From Cohnella panacarvi Gsoil 349 (GTDB lineage Bacteria > Bacillota > Bacilli > Paenibacillales > Paenibacillaceae): a stretch of DNA of 64,000 bases. Both the position numbers and the translations under genes were made by a program. Below the pieces are notes generated by a model. It was not told the DNA's origin, did no database searches, and saw nothing but the letters and a program-made list of their open reading frames with translations. Location of the stretch: contig NZ_KI911563.1 of assembly GCF_000515335.1 (NCBI RefSeq), forward strand, positions 1,876,056 through 1,940,055. The letters run 5' to 3'. How positions within the stretch are numbered: position 1 is the first letter of the stretch; each line of letters opens with the position of its first letter. Positions 38,855 to 47,576 of this stretch are shown piece by piece.

Positions 38855-39118
38855 TTATCTGCGGAACTTCGGATTATTCTTGTTGGAGCCGCCCGGTTGC
38901 TTCGGCGCGCCGCCGGTGCCTTGGCCCTTCATCATTTGCTGAGCTTGCTTGATCTGCTGGCTGTTCATGTTATAGCCCATTTGCTTGGCCATCTTCTGAA
39001 GCAACTCGGGATTGCTTTGCATCTTCGTCATTTGAGCTCGCAAATAAAATACGCCGACGATAAAGCCGACGATTAAGCCGACGACCAATGTCAGAATCGG
39101 AATGATCCAAGACCACAT
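38855..39118 (-). CDS. yneF: YneF family (UPF0154) small membrane protein
   Basis: 87 residues with one N-terminal membrane helix (about 4-26, IIPILTLVVGLIVGFIVGVF), then the family signature QMTKMQSNPELLQKMAKQMG and a Gln/Lys/Gly-rich tail. Function unknown in all relatives. The ATG at 39118 follows GGAGGGG. Its stop lies 28 bp before the folE start. Confidence 0.93.
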   Translation of the reverse strand: MWSWIIPILTLVVGLIVGFIVGVFYLRAQMTKMQSNPELLQKMAKQMGYNMNSQQIKQAQQMMKGQGTGGAPKQPGGSNKNNPKFRR

Positions 39119-39203
39119 CTTAATACCCCTCCAACATGCTTATTGAACCTGTCGTACTATGATAGCATCCCGGACGGGAAGTCGCAAACGGCAAGTCCGA
39201 CGG

Positions 39204-40223
39204 TTACTTCAATACTTCGTCGATGAATATCGTCGTCTGAAGCGCGAGATCGATTTCCTTCGCCACGGCGTCGTTGTCCTCTTTGTTGATGACTCGCACG
39301 ACAGGCCGGCTAGGCAAGCCGCGATGCTGTTTGACGACTACGCCCGTCTGCTTGTTCGACAGCCTTACGGATACGCCGTTCGGATACACGGATACGATCT
39401 TCATAAACTGCACGAGCACTTCATGATCGAGCTCCGTGCCGGACATCGCGTTCAGAACCTCGCATGCGACGTGAGGCTGAACAGGAGGTTCGCCGTTCGA
39501 TCCGAAGATCAAATTATCGTATTTGTTCACCACGGCCGTTATTTTCGCGTATAGATGAATTTCATCCCCCGACAGCTTCCTCGGCTGTCCCTCTCCGTTC
39601 ACGAACTCATGGTGTTGGAAAGCGACGTGCGCGGTCAACAAGCTGTATTCCCGCTTCATCTTCAGCAATTCGAAGCCTCGCCACGCATGATGCGTGCGGC
39701 CTTCCTGCACTTCCGGGGCGCCGACTTTCCCGATATCGTGCAACAGCGCTCCGATCGCAAGCTCCTTCAATTGAATCATATTAAGGCCCATGTTGAGACC
39801 GATTAGCGACGCCATCATGCACACGTTCATCGCGTGCAGGAACCTGGCGTTGTCCGCCGTGCGAATGTCCCCGAGCTGAACGAGCACGGTTTGATTGCGC
39901 AGAACCTCGTCCAGCATCGAGTCGACCGTCTGGCTAATCGCCTTCGTGCTGAATTCTTTGCCGGAGCGCAGCGCTTCGAACGTCTCCGACATCTGGGCGA
40001 CGACCACCCGTTTCGTCTCCTCCGACAGCACTTCTTCTTGCGTAATATCGCGAAATTGCGGGTCGTCCAAATAGACGACCGTCACGCCCAGCCGCTTCAG
40101 CGTGCTGATCATGTATACCGTCAATTGCACCCCAGCGGACAGCAATACGGTTCCGTTGGATGAGAAAATCGTTCTCCCGAGAATTTGTCCCGGTTCTACC
40201 GACTCGATATCGACGAACTTCAA
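39204..40223 (-). CDS. HD-GYP-like phosphodiesterase domain protein
   Basis: 339 residues. An N-terminal region of about 110 residues, then an HD domain: HAMNV, LLHDIGKVG (about 159-167), HHAWRGFELLK and FQHHEFVNGEGQPRKLSGDEIHLYAKI. The metal-binding His/Asp residues of HD-GYP proteins are there, but the GYP triplet reads GQP. HD-GYP enzymes degrade c-di-GMP; whether this variant still does is uncertain. No membrane helix. Relevant because a c-di-GMP riboswitch lies 30 kb away in the same window. Confidence 0.88.
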   Translation of the reverse strand: MKFVDIESVEPGQILGRTIFSSNGTVLLSAGVQLTVYMISTLKRLGVTVVYLDDPQFRDITQEEVLSEETKRVVVAQMSETFEALRSGKEFSTKAISQTVDSMLDEVLRNQTVLVQLGDIRTADNARFLHAMNVCMMASLIGLNMGLNMIQLKELAIGALLHDIGKVGAPEVQEGRTHHAWRGFELLKMKREYSLLTAHVAFQHHEFVNGEGQPRKLSGDEIHLYAKITAVVNKYDNLIFGSNGEPPVQPHVACEVLNAMSGTELDHEVLVQFMKIVSVYPNGVSVRLSNKQTGVVVKQHRGLPSRPVVRVINKEDNDAVAKEIDLALQTTIFIDEVLK

Positions 40224-40282
40224 AGTCGATCACTCCCGCTCCTTGGCATAATGAAGAATCTCTAGCTGTTATATCGACAAAA

Positions 40283-41461
40283 CTATCCTAAAACCGCTAA
40301 CGCTCGTTCGATAGCGGCGATGACTTCCGGTTCTTTCTCCGTCTGCTTGGCGCCTTCAAGGCTTTGCTTCGCCTCTTCGCCGCCGATCCGGCCAAGCGCC
40401 CACGCAGCGGTAGCGCGAAGCTCGTAACGCGGATCGTCCCTCAGCACGGAAGCTATGTCGGGAACGGATTCCTTGTCCTTGAAATTGCCGAGTCCGATAA
40501 GCGCGTTGCGCTGGATCGGCTTCCTTCCGCGCCAAGCGGCCGCGCTGACGCCGAACTTCATCTTGAACTCCCGGTTCCCCATCTTCAGAATCGGCCTGAG
40601 AAGCGGCTTGGCAATCTCGGGATCCGGCAGCAGTTCCTCATGAATCCGCACGTCGATGCCGCGATTGACCGGACAGACGATCTGACACGTATCGCAGCCG
40701 TACAGCCGATTGCCGATCTTCGCCATCAGCTCGTCCTCGACGATTCCTTTGGTCTGTGTAACGTAAGAGATGCAGCGCTGGGCGTTCAATTGCCCCGGGC
40801 CTACCAATGCGCCCGTCGGACAGGCATCGATGCAGATCGTACAGTCTCCGCATCCGTCCTTGATAGGTTTATCGGACGGCAGCGGCAAATCCGTGATCAT
40901 CTCCCCGAGGTAGAGCCATGACCCGAGCTCCGGCGCGATGACCGAGCAATTCTTGCCGCTCCAGCCAATGCCGGCGCGTTCGGCGACCGCCCGGTCAGAC
41001 AGCGCGCCGGTGTCGACCATAGACGTTAGGCGTACGTCCGGCACGCGCTCCGTAATCCAAGCCGCCAGCTTGTCCATTCGGCGTCTAAGCGCCGAATGGT
41101 AGTCTTCTCCCCACGCCGAACGCGACAATATGCCTCTTCGCAGCCCGGGTTCAGATACGGGAGCGTTCTTCAGCTTGGACGGATACGCCACCGCGATCGA
41201 GATGATGCTCATGGCGCCGGGCATCGTCAGCACCGGTTCCGTCCGCTTATCCAAATCTGGCTCTTCGAAACCCGATTCGTAGCCGAGCTCGCGATGGCGA
41301 ATCAACCGTTCTTTGAGCTCAGGGAACGAATCCGCCGTCGTTACGCCAAGCTTGTCGATCCCCATGCCCGCGGCGGCCGCCAACAGCTCTTCCTTGATCG
41401 CCTGCCAATAGACGAGGTCGGAAGCCCGTTTCACAGTCCCGACCACCGGCTGATCGGCCAT
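40283..41461 (-). CDS. queG: Epoxyqueuosine reductase
   Basis: Cobalamin-dependent iron-sulfur enzyme for the last step of tRNA queuosine synthesis. 392 residues with the two cluster motifs CGDCTICIDACPTGAL and CDTCQIVCP, the N-terminal IKEELLAAAAGMGIDKLGVT, and C-terminal HEAT-like repeats (RNALIGLGNF, RATAAWALGRIG) typical of the longer Bacillus form. Its ATG at 41461 lies within the 3' end of lepB (31-bp overlap) and follows GGAGA. Confidence 0.95.
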   Translation of the reverse strand: MADQPVVGTVKRASDLVYWQAIKEELLAAAAGMGIDKLGVTTADSFPELKERLIRHRELGYESGFEEPDLDKRTEPVLTMPGAMSIISIAVAYPSKLKNAPVSEPGLRRGILSRSAWGEDYHSALRRRMDKLAAWITERVPDVRLTSMVDTGALSDRAVAERAGIGWSGKNCSVIAPELGSWLYLGEMITDLPLPSDKPIKDGCGDCTICIDACPTGALVGPGQLNAQRCISYVTQTKGIVEDELMAKIGNRLYGCDTCQIVCPVNRGIDVRIHEELLPDPEIAKPLLRPILKMGNREFKMKFGVSAAAWRGRKPIQRNALIGLGNFKDKESVPDIASVLRDDPRYELRATAAWALGRIGGEEAKQSLEGAKQTEKEPEVIAAIERALAVLG

Positions 41462-42033
41462 AGAATCATGTCTCCGCGGCCTTCGATCAATTTGCCCGGC
41501 ACTTCATTGAACGTACGACTGTCTTTGCTGCCGTTCCGATGACGGTTGTCCCCCATGACGAAATAATGATCCGGAGATACCGTGATCTGCGCATAATCTC
41601 CATCCTCTATCTTAACATCGGTATACGGCTCGACTTGCATCACTCCGTTCACGTATAGCTGGCCGCCTCGGATCTCCAGCGTATCCCCGGGAATGCCGAT
41701 AACGCGCTTGACGAGGTGCTCCTTGCGGTTCGGACCTTCGCTCGGGTCTTTAAGAACGACGACATCGCCTCTCTTAGGCTCGCCGAATTCATAAACGATC
41801 TTGTTAATGAACAGCCAATCGCCCTCGTTAAGCGTCGGCTCCATCGATTGAAGCTTAACGGTAGAAAGCTGAAAGACGTACGCCTTGAGCACAAGCACGA
41901 TGACTAACGCAATGAGTAACGCCTTGGACCAGTCCCAAACTTCTTTTTTCCAGCCTGCCAGCCAAGGTTGTTTCGCGGCCCGCGATCTTCCCTTCGGGCC
42001 TAAAGACTGCGGCTCTTGACTCATCTCGCTCAT
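41431..42033 (-). CDS. lepB: Type I signal peptidase
   Basis: Cleaves signal peptides at the outer membrane face. 200 residues with one N-terminal membrane helix (about 37-57) and the Bacillus SipS-type motifs: catalytic Ser in LQSMEPTL (about 66), Lys in LVKRVIGIPGD (about 107) and GDNRHRNGSKDSR. I start at the ATG at 42033, after AAGGAGAG; it overlaps the stop of the upstream gene by 4 bp (ATGA). lepB, queG and the upstream gene form a tight three-gene unit. Confidence 0.95.
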   Translation of the reverse strand: MSEMSQEPQSLGPKGRSRAAKQPWLAGWKKEVWDWSKALLIALVIVLVLKAYVFQLSTVKLQSMEPTLNEGDWLFINKIVYEFGEPKRGDVVVLKDPSEGPNRKEHLVKRVIGIPGDTLEIRGGQLYVNGVMQVEPYTDVKIEDGDYAQITVSPDHYFVMGDNRHRNGSKDSRTFNEVPGKLIEGRGDMILWPISRWSGL

Positions 42034-42608
42034 GAACTCTCTCCTTCCGCGTTCATCCATTGCTTCCATTGATCGTAATACCGGTACGCGGTCTCGTCGC
42101 CGAAAGGCGCCGACGTCTTGCGGATCGCTTCCTGAAGCTTGCGCAAACCGGTCCCGATCTGCTCAAGTACGGTATCGCCGTAGCGGTATTCATCCCGGTG
42201 CCGATTGAATTCGTCCCGATCCAGCTCGTGGACGGAGCCGTCCGGAAGCAACACGAGATCGAGATCGTAATCGATATAAGTGAGCACGTCCCCGTACCGA
42301 TAAGGCGGGGAAGCAAGATTGCAATAATAGCGAACGCCCTTGTCCTCCAACAAGGCGACGACGTTAAACCATTCGTTCGGGAGAAAATAAGATACGGCGG
42401 GTATACGGCTTACCCATTCTTTGCCGTCTCTCTCGATAATCGTCGTCTGGTCGTTGAGATAGACCCAGACGGAACTAGGATCGGCATGATCGGGGTGCAG
42501 CCTATCGGTCGGAACGAGCCAATTCGCCTTCCACATGCGATGAAGAGAACCGTCGTGCTTAAAGCTTTTGATCACATACCGCTTGTACGGACTTTGTACC
42601 AAGCTCAT
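42030..42608 (-). CDS. DUF402 family protein, probable nucleoside tri/diphosphatase
   Basis: 192 residues, cytoplasmic. MSLVQSPYKRYVIKSFKHDGSLHRMW and YYCNLASPPYRYGDVLTYIDYDLDLVL are typical of the DUF402/YgaC (NtdP) family, where conserved Asp and Glu residues bind metal and release phosphate from nucleotides. The GNxP-like loop is ASPPY here. The start at 42608 lies about 12 bases after AAGGAGG, and the frame to 42659 is not needed. First gene of the tight group with lepB and queG. Confidence 0.85.
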   Translation of the reverse strand: MSLVQSPYKRYVIKSFKHDGSLHRMWKANWLVPTDRLHPDHADPSSVWVYLNDQTTIIERDGKEWVSRIPAVSYFLPNEWFNVVALLEDKGVRYYCNLASPPYRYGDVLTYIDYDLDLVLLPDGSVHELDRDEFNRHRDEYRYGDTVLEQIGTGLRKLQEAIRKTSAPFGDETAYRYYDQWKQWMNAEGESS

Positions 42609-42652
42609 GCTCGTTAGCGACCTCCTTGTCCCTACCGCGATATAGTATAAGA

Positions 42653-42705
42653 AAAGCATATCTCCCGGCCAAAATCAACGGCGCGAAAGATATGCTGTCA
42701 AGGTA
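42653..42705 (-). terminator. Terminator of the acetyltransferase gene
   Basis: Minus-strand AGCATATCT pairs with AGATATGCT around a 24-nt loop, followed by TTTTCTTAT. The hairpin lies between the acetyltransferase stop and the DUF402 start. Confidence 0.75.
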
Positions 42706-42725
42706 CCCGCTGAATCCATTTTTCT

Positions 42726-43148
42726 TTATCCTGCAACGATCGAGAGAGGCTGTTTCAACCGGGCGAAATCCGATACGCTGACGCCGAGCGTCTCGTAGAA
42801 CGGGCGCAGATATTCGTTGTGCCTGTCGAGCGCGATCAGCATCTTCTGCACTTTGCGCTGGCGGAACCGGTTGCCCATGCTCTCCATCAAAGCTCGTCCG
42901 ATCCCTTGGCCCCGATATTGCTCGTATACGGCAATCCGATACACGTAACCTTTCTGCTTGTCGATCGTTCCGATCAGAACGCCGGCGACTTGGCCTGCCG
43001 ACTCCGCGACGAGTACGAGATCGCTGTCCCAGGACAATTGTCTGGCGAACGCGCTCAACGTCTCCTCGCAGCATTCTTCAGACAGTACTTCTTCTAGAAG
43101 ATTCGCAACGGACCGATAGTCCGACAATTGGAAAGAACGAATTTGCAT
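42726..43148 (-). CDS. GNAT family N-acetyltransferase
   Basis: 140 residues: a short acetyl-CoA-dependent acetyltransferase. The acetyl-CoA loop is QYRGQGIGRALM (about 77-88), preceded by the strand YVYRIAVY. The N-terminal MQIRSFQLSDY fits the GNAT fold. It resembles RimI-like enzymes, but the acceptor cannot be told. The ATG at 43148 has GAGGGAGAC about ten bases upstream. Confidence 0.88.
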   Translation of the reverse strand: MQIRSFQLSDYRSVANLLEEVLSEECCEETLSAFARQLSWDSDLVLVAESAGQVAGVLIGTIDKQKGYVYRIAVYEQYRGQGIGRALMESMGNRFRQRKVQKMLIALDRHNEYLRPFYETLGVSVSDFARLKQPLSIVAG

Positions 43149-43370
43149 GGTGTGTCGTCTCCCTCAAGCCCAAAAGTTTACGTCCGAAAATACGCATTTT
43201 TAATTTTACGACAAAATCGCGACAATTCCTCTACTTTTTTTAAAATTACATTAAATTTTTTTGTAAGTTCTTACGAAATTTCGATGTAAACGCTTTATGC
43301 ATCCATAATATGGCACGGGTGTTAAATCGTCGGAGTCTCATGTCGAGCAATCTGAATAGGAGAGGAAAAA
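43149..43370. promoter_or_regulatory. Divergent control region of the acetyltransferase and sodA
   Basis: An AT-rich stretch (43195-43320) with TGTAAACGCTTTAT at 43285-43298, similar to the cre-like site before the permease. CATAAT near 43304-43309 may be the -10 of the sodA transcript, with TTCGAT about 18 bp upstream; the match is weak. No gene is seen before the short ORF at 43371. Confidence 0.45.
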
Positions 43371-43448
43371 ATGGATATTCTAATTCCGTTACGGCGCTTT
43401 GGACTTTACAAACATACACGTTGCTTTACTCCCCAAAATAAGGGATAA
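43371..43448 (+). CDS. 25-codon ORF in the sodA leader, candidate leader peptide
   Basis: ATG at 43371 follows TAGGAGAGGAAAAA, a good ribosome site, and opens a frame of 25 residues ([20 protein letters not shown] and five more) ending in TAA. It ends 50 bp before the sodA start and reads in the same direction. Basic and aromatic residues and one cysteine are present. I see no known leader-peptide type. Too short to support from codon use, so the call rests on the ribosome site and position. Confidence 0.45.
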   Translation: MDILIPLRRFGLYKHTRCFTPQNKG

Positions 43449-43498
43449 TAAAGTTCGTCAGCTACATTAGAACAATTATTATTAGGAGGTACTTACTC

Positions 43499-44110
43499 AT
43501 GGCTCACGAATTGCCAGCACTTCCGTACGCGCATAATGCGCTCGAACCGCACATCGACACCGCGACGATGGAGATCCACCACGGCCGTCACCACAACGCA
43601 TACGTGACGAACCTGAACAACGCGCTTAATTCCGCTCCGGAATTGGCAAGCAAAAGCGTTGAAGCTCTTATCGCCGATCTGAATAGCGTTCCGGAAAGCA
43701 TCCGCACCGCGGTTCGCAACAACGGCGGCGGCCACGCGAACCACTCCTTGTTCTGGAAGACGATCGGCCCAAGCGGCGGCGGCCAACCTTCCGGCGCTCT
43801 GGCTGCGGCTATCGATGCCGAGCTTGGCGGCTTCGACAAATTCAAGGAAACGTTCGCCGCTGCTGGCGCGACTCGTTTCGGCTCCGGCTGGGCATGGCTT
43901 GCTCTTAGCAAAGACGGCAAGCTTAAAGTATACAGCCTCCCTAACCAAGACAGCCCGATCATGGAAGGCGACACTCCGCTGCTCGGACTCGACGTATGGG
44001 AGCATGCTTATTACCTGAAATACCAGAACAAACGTCCGGACTACATCGCAGCTTTCTGGAACGTCGTCGACTGGAACGCCGTCGGCGCGATCTACGACGC
44101 AGCGAAGTAA
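43499..44110 (+). CDS. sodA: Superoxide dismutase, Fe/Mn family
   Basis: 203 residues, the standard single-domain enzyme converting superoxide to peroxide and oxygen. Metal ligands: first His in MEIHHGRHH, second in [11 protein letters not shown], Asp and His in [10 protein letters not shown]. The Gly in GGG before the second His and the overall form suggest the manganese type. AGGAGG precedes the ATG at 43499. It is a paralogue of the dismutase domain in the fusion protein at 35.8 kb. Confidence 0.97.
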   Translation: MAHELPALPYAHNALEPHIDTATMEIHHGRHHNAYVTNLNNALNSAPELASKSVEALIADLNSVPESIRTAVRNNGGGHANHSLFWKTIGPSGGGQPSGALAAAIDAELGGFDKFKETFAAAGATRFGSGWAWLALSKDGKLKVYSLPNQDSPIMEGDTPLLGLDVWEHAYYLKYQNKRPDYIAAFWNVVDWNAVGAIYDAAK

Positions 44111-44125
44111 TTCGAACATTGACCG

Positions 44126-44168
44126 ACCGAGACGATGCCGGGATTGCCTGGCATCGTCTTTTTTATAC
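44126..44168 (+). terminator. Terminator of sodA
   Basis: AGACGATGCC pairs with GGCATCGTCT around a 10-nt loop, followed by TTTTTAT. Confidence 0.94.
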
Positions 44169-44289
44169 CCATTATTTTTCTCGGCGAATACGTCGATAAT
44201 TGTCGATTATTGTCTTGATCGGCGCTATGCCCGATAGTATGCTCTTCATAATAACTAGAGTATATTTGTGGGTTACGGAGGCGCGACGC

Positions 44290-46890
44290 GTGAATATCTT
44301 AATCTACTTCGCACAGTACAGCGCAATCATGGTCACGTTCGTGTTCCTGCTTCGATGGGTTTATCCTCAGTTGACCGTTCGGTCCGGCAGTTGCCAATCG
44401 ATCGTCTACGGCTTCACGTTCGCCATTATTGGACTCATCGTCATGCAGATGCCGGTCACGACGGAACACGGTTTGCATGCGGATGCTAGATTAATCAGCG
44501 TTCTGCTGTCGGGCATCGTCGGTGGACCGATTTCCGTGTCCATCACGACGGCTGTCGTCGTCGGCTATCGGATCTACCTTGGCGGTACGGTGCTCTTCCC
44601 CGTATGCGCCATATTGACGACCTCGTTCATCAGCCTCGTCGCCTATCGGTGGAAGTTGCGTCAGCCGACGGTCCTCTTGAAATTCGGCTGGTTGCTGGGC
44701 ATGTTGACCGGCATCCAGACGCTCGCATGGACGTTCCTTGCGCCCGACGCGACGATGAACTATTTTCTGAGAGAGCTCGGGGTAACATTCATCGTATTCC
44801 ACGCCTTGGCCGTGCCTCTCTTCTACTCCGCCATCTATTACGAGATGAAAAGACTTGCAACGGTGCGGAAGCTGACGGAAAGCGAAGAAAGATACAGAAC
44901 TCTCGTTCAGAATGCGCCGGATCTCATCTGCTGCTTCGGCGTGGACGGCATCATTACGCAAGGCAATCAACGTCTAGCCAAAGCGGCGATGATCGATGAA
45001 CCGAAATTAATCGGCATGCATGTTAACGACGTTCTTGTCGTTGCGTCTACTAAACAAAAGTTCCAATCGGCTTTCGATGAAGCCGTTCGAACGAAACGGA
45101 CGGGCGGGTTCGAAGATACCCATATTTTCGAGGGACATCGGCGAACGTTTAGAGTGATGCTGTCTCCTGTTCTAGGCGAAAACCAAGAAGTCGAGCAGAT
45201 TATCGGAACCGCTGTCGACATCACGGAGATTCGGGTGAACGAGGAATCGCTGCAGCAGTACCGGGAGCATCTGGAGGAATTGGTCGCGAAGCGTACGGCG
45301 GAGCTCAACAGCAAGAACATGCAGCTAGCCGAAGCGAAGGAAGCCGCCGAGGCGGCGAATCAGGCGAAGAGCGCGTTCCTCGCCAACATGAGCCATGAGA
45401 TCCGTACTCCGCTCAACGGCATCATCGGACTAAGCTACCTGCTGCGGCAGTCGGAGCTCACCGAGGAGCAGCGGAAGAACGTCGATCGGACGATCGTCTC
45501 CGCTAACAACTTGATCGCCCTCGTTAACGACGTGCTCGACTTCTCCAAGATCGAAGCGAACAAAGTCCAAATCGAGCATGTGACCTTCGATTTGTACGAT
45601 GTGCTCAGCCAGATGTCCAACATGATCAACGTCAAAGCCTACGACAAAGGTCTCAAGCTTCATTACGACATTCACCACGAAGTGCCGCAGATGCTCGTCG
45701 GCGACCCGCTCAGGCTTAATCAAGTATTGCTCAATCTGTCCAATAACGCCGTTAAATTCACCGATCAAGGCCATATCTCGTTCGAGATTCGCGTGGCCAG
45801 CCGGGATCCTCACGGCATCACGCTCGCTTTTGCCGTTCGCGACACGGGCATCGGCATGACGGAGGCGCAACGGCAGTCGCTATTCCAAGAGTTCACGCAA
45901 GCCGATATGTCGACGACGCGCAAATACGGCGGAACCGGCTTAGGGCTCGTAATCAGTAAAAATCTCATTGAGCTCATGGGCGGTTCCATCGGGGTGGAAA
46001 GCAACGTCGGACAAGGCAGTTGCTTCTCTTTCACCGTTCGTTTCGGCTATGCCGCAGGCGGGGTGCAGGGAGGCATGTCGAACGCCAAGCTACCGAAGCT
46101 ATCGGCGCTGCTCGTCGGCGGCAATGCCGGCATGCTGCTCGTCCTTAAAGGCCAGCTCGAGCAGTTCCACTGCACCGTGTATACTGCCGAGACCGAGCAT
46201 GAAGCGCTCGGCCTGCTTCGCGATACCGGTCCTATCGATCTTGCGATCGTCGATTGGAAACTGCCGGGCACCGATGTCGTACGACTGGCGGAGACAATAA
46301 AAGCCGACAAACGGGTCGGCTTCGTCATGCTGGCTACGGCTACGCATGAATCCGGGTATACGGCCGGCATTCAATCGTCTTCGATCGAGAAGCTGCTGTA
46401 TTATCCGATCGGCCATTCCCAGCTTTACGACGAGCTTATGGGCCTGTTCAAACAACAGTATTATCCTCAGTTGCATACGGCCGGACAGTCCGGGAGACAA
46501 TCCGAGCCTCCGGGCGAATTGGACGGAGCTCGTGTCCTGCTCGTGGAAGACAACGAGATCAACCAGCTCGTGGCGAGTGAAATATTGAAGGAAATGGGCG
46601 TGTCCGTCGACGTCGCCGAGAACGGGATCGAAGCGGTGAAGCTTGCCGGCGCTAACCGATACGACATCATCCTCATGGATTTGCACATGCCGGTCATGGA
46701 CGGTTTCACGGCAACGCGCAGCATTAAGCAATTGCCGCAAACGCAAAGCACGCCTATCGTCGCTATGACAGCCGACGCGATGATAGGCGTGAAAGAACAA
46801 GTAATGGAAGCAGGGATGGTCGATTACGTCACGAAGCCTTTCGAGCCTCGCGAGTTATTCGACTTGTTGAAGCGGCTAATGGGGCGATAA
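44290..46890 (+). CDS. Hybrid sensor histidine kinase with 5TM-LYT membrane sensor
   Basis: About 866 residues. Five or six membrane helices (about 3-200) resemble the 5TMR-LYT sensor. Then a PAS domain (about 212-330), a coiled coil, HisKA with the phospho-His in [11 protein letters not shown], the ATPase domain (NNAVKF, DTGIGM, GGTGLGL), a degenerate receiver (LVGGN in place of the acidic pair; IVDWKLPG retained) and an intact C-terminal receiver ([29 protein letters not shown]). The start is the GTG at 44290 with GGAGG eight bases upstream; the TTG at 44200 lies in the promoter region. No partner regulator is adjacent. Confidence 0.93.
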   Translation: MNILIYFAQYSAIMVTFVFLLRWVYPQLTVRSGSCQSIVYGFTFAIIGLIVMQMPVTTEHGLHADARLISVLLSGIVGGPISVSITTAVVVGYRIYLGGTVLFPVCAILTTSFISLVAYRWKLRQPTVLLKFGWLLGMLTGIQTLAWTFLAPDATMNYFLRELGVTFIVFHALAVPLFYSAIYYEMKRLATVRKLTESEERYRTLVQNAPDLICCFGVDGIITQGNQRLAKAAMIDEPKLIGMHVNDVLVVASTKQKFQSAFDEAVRTKRTGGFEDTHIFEGHRRTFRVMLSPVLGENQEVEQIIGTAVDITEIRVNEESLQQYREHLEELVAKRTAELNSKNMQLAEAKEAAEAANQAKSAFLANMSHEIRTPLNGIIGLSYLLRQSELTEEQRKNVDRTIVSANNLIALVNDVLDFSKIEANKVQIEHVTFDLYDVLSQMSNMINVKAYDKGLKLHYDIHHEVPQMLVGDPLRLNQVLLNLSNNAVKFTDQGHISFEIRVASRDPHGITLAFAVRDTGIGMTEAQRQSLFQEFTQADMSTTRKYGGTGLGLVISKNLIELMGGSIGVESNVGQGSCFSFTVRFGYAAGGVQGGMSNAKLPKLSALLVGGNAGMLLVLKGQLEQFHCTVYTAETEHEALGLLRDTGPIDLAIVDWKLPGTDVVRLAETIKADKRVGFVMLATATHESGYTAGIQSSSIEKLLYYPIGHSQLYDELMGLFKQQYYPQLHTAGQSGRQSEPPGELDGARVLLVEDNEINQLVASEILKEMGVSVDVAENGIEAVKLAGANRYDIILMDLHMPVMDGFTATRSIKQLPQTQSTPIVAMTADAMIGVKEQVMEAGMVDYVTKPFEPRELFDLLKRLMGR

Positions 46891-46957
46891 TTGGATTCAG
46901 TGAACTGGATCGTCCGCTTCGATTCATCGGATCAGGGACGATTGAGGCGATGAGGTA

Positions 46958-47507
46958 TAGCGGCATGGGGTGACGCTATTTCGCCTGCTTGCGGCGCGGC
47001 GCCGGTTTAGCGGCATGGGGTGACGCTTTTTCGCGTGCTTGCGGCGCGGCGCCGGTTTAGCGGCATATGGTGCCGCTATTTCGCCCGCTCGCGACGCTGG
47101 CGTGGGTTAGCGGCATGTGGTGCCGCTATTTCGCCCGCTCGCGACGCTGGCGCGGGTTAGCGGCATGTGGTGCCGCTATTTCGCCCGCTCGCGACGCTGG
47201 CGCGGGTTAGCGGCATGTGGTACCGCTATTTCGCCTGCTTGCGGCGCGGCGCCGGTTTAGCGGCATGGGGTGCCGCTACTTCGCGTGCTTGCGGCGCGGC
47301 GCCGGTTTAGCGGCATGGGGTGCCGCTACTTCGCGTGCTTGCGGCGCGGCGCCGGTTTAGCGGCATGGGGTGCCGCTACTTCGCGTGCTTGCGGCGCAGC
47401 GCCGGTTTAGCGGCATATGGTGCCGCTACTTCGCGTACTTGCGGCGCGGCGCCGGTTTAGCGGCATGTTATGACGCTTTTTCGCCTGCTTGCGGCGCGGC
47501 GCCGGTT
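46958..47507. repeat. Tandem array, 50-bp unit, 11 copies
   Basis: CGGCAT recurs at 46961, 47011 and every 50 bp to 47461. Each unit starts with TAGCGGCA-TGTGG-TGCCGCTA, in many copies a perfect 8-bp hairpin, followed by TTCGCSTGCTTGCGGCGCGG and CGCCGGTT. Three central copies (from 47061) carry a variant second half (CCCGCTCGCGACGCTGGCGY). Two types are thus mixed in one array. It fills the gap between the hybrid kinase and mutY (684 bp), along with the mutY terminator. No spacers, not CRISPR. Confidence 0.99.
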
Positions 47508-47517
47508 TAGCTGAGCG

Positions 47518-47576
47518 CGGGAACGCAAAAAGCCCCGCCGCAGCCGGTTTCGTGCCGGTGCGGCGGGGCTTCCATC
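47518..47576 (-). terminator. Terminator of mutY
   Basis: Minus-strand GAAGCCCCGCCGCA and CCGG pair with CCGG and TGCGGCGGGGCTT, then TTTGCG. It overlaps the end of the gene. Confidence 0.92.
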
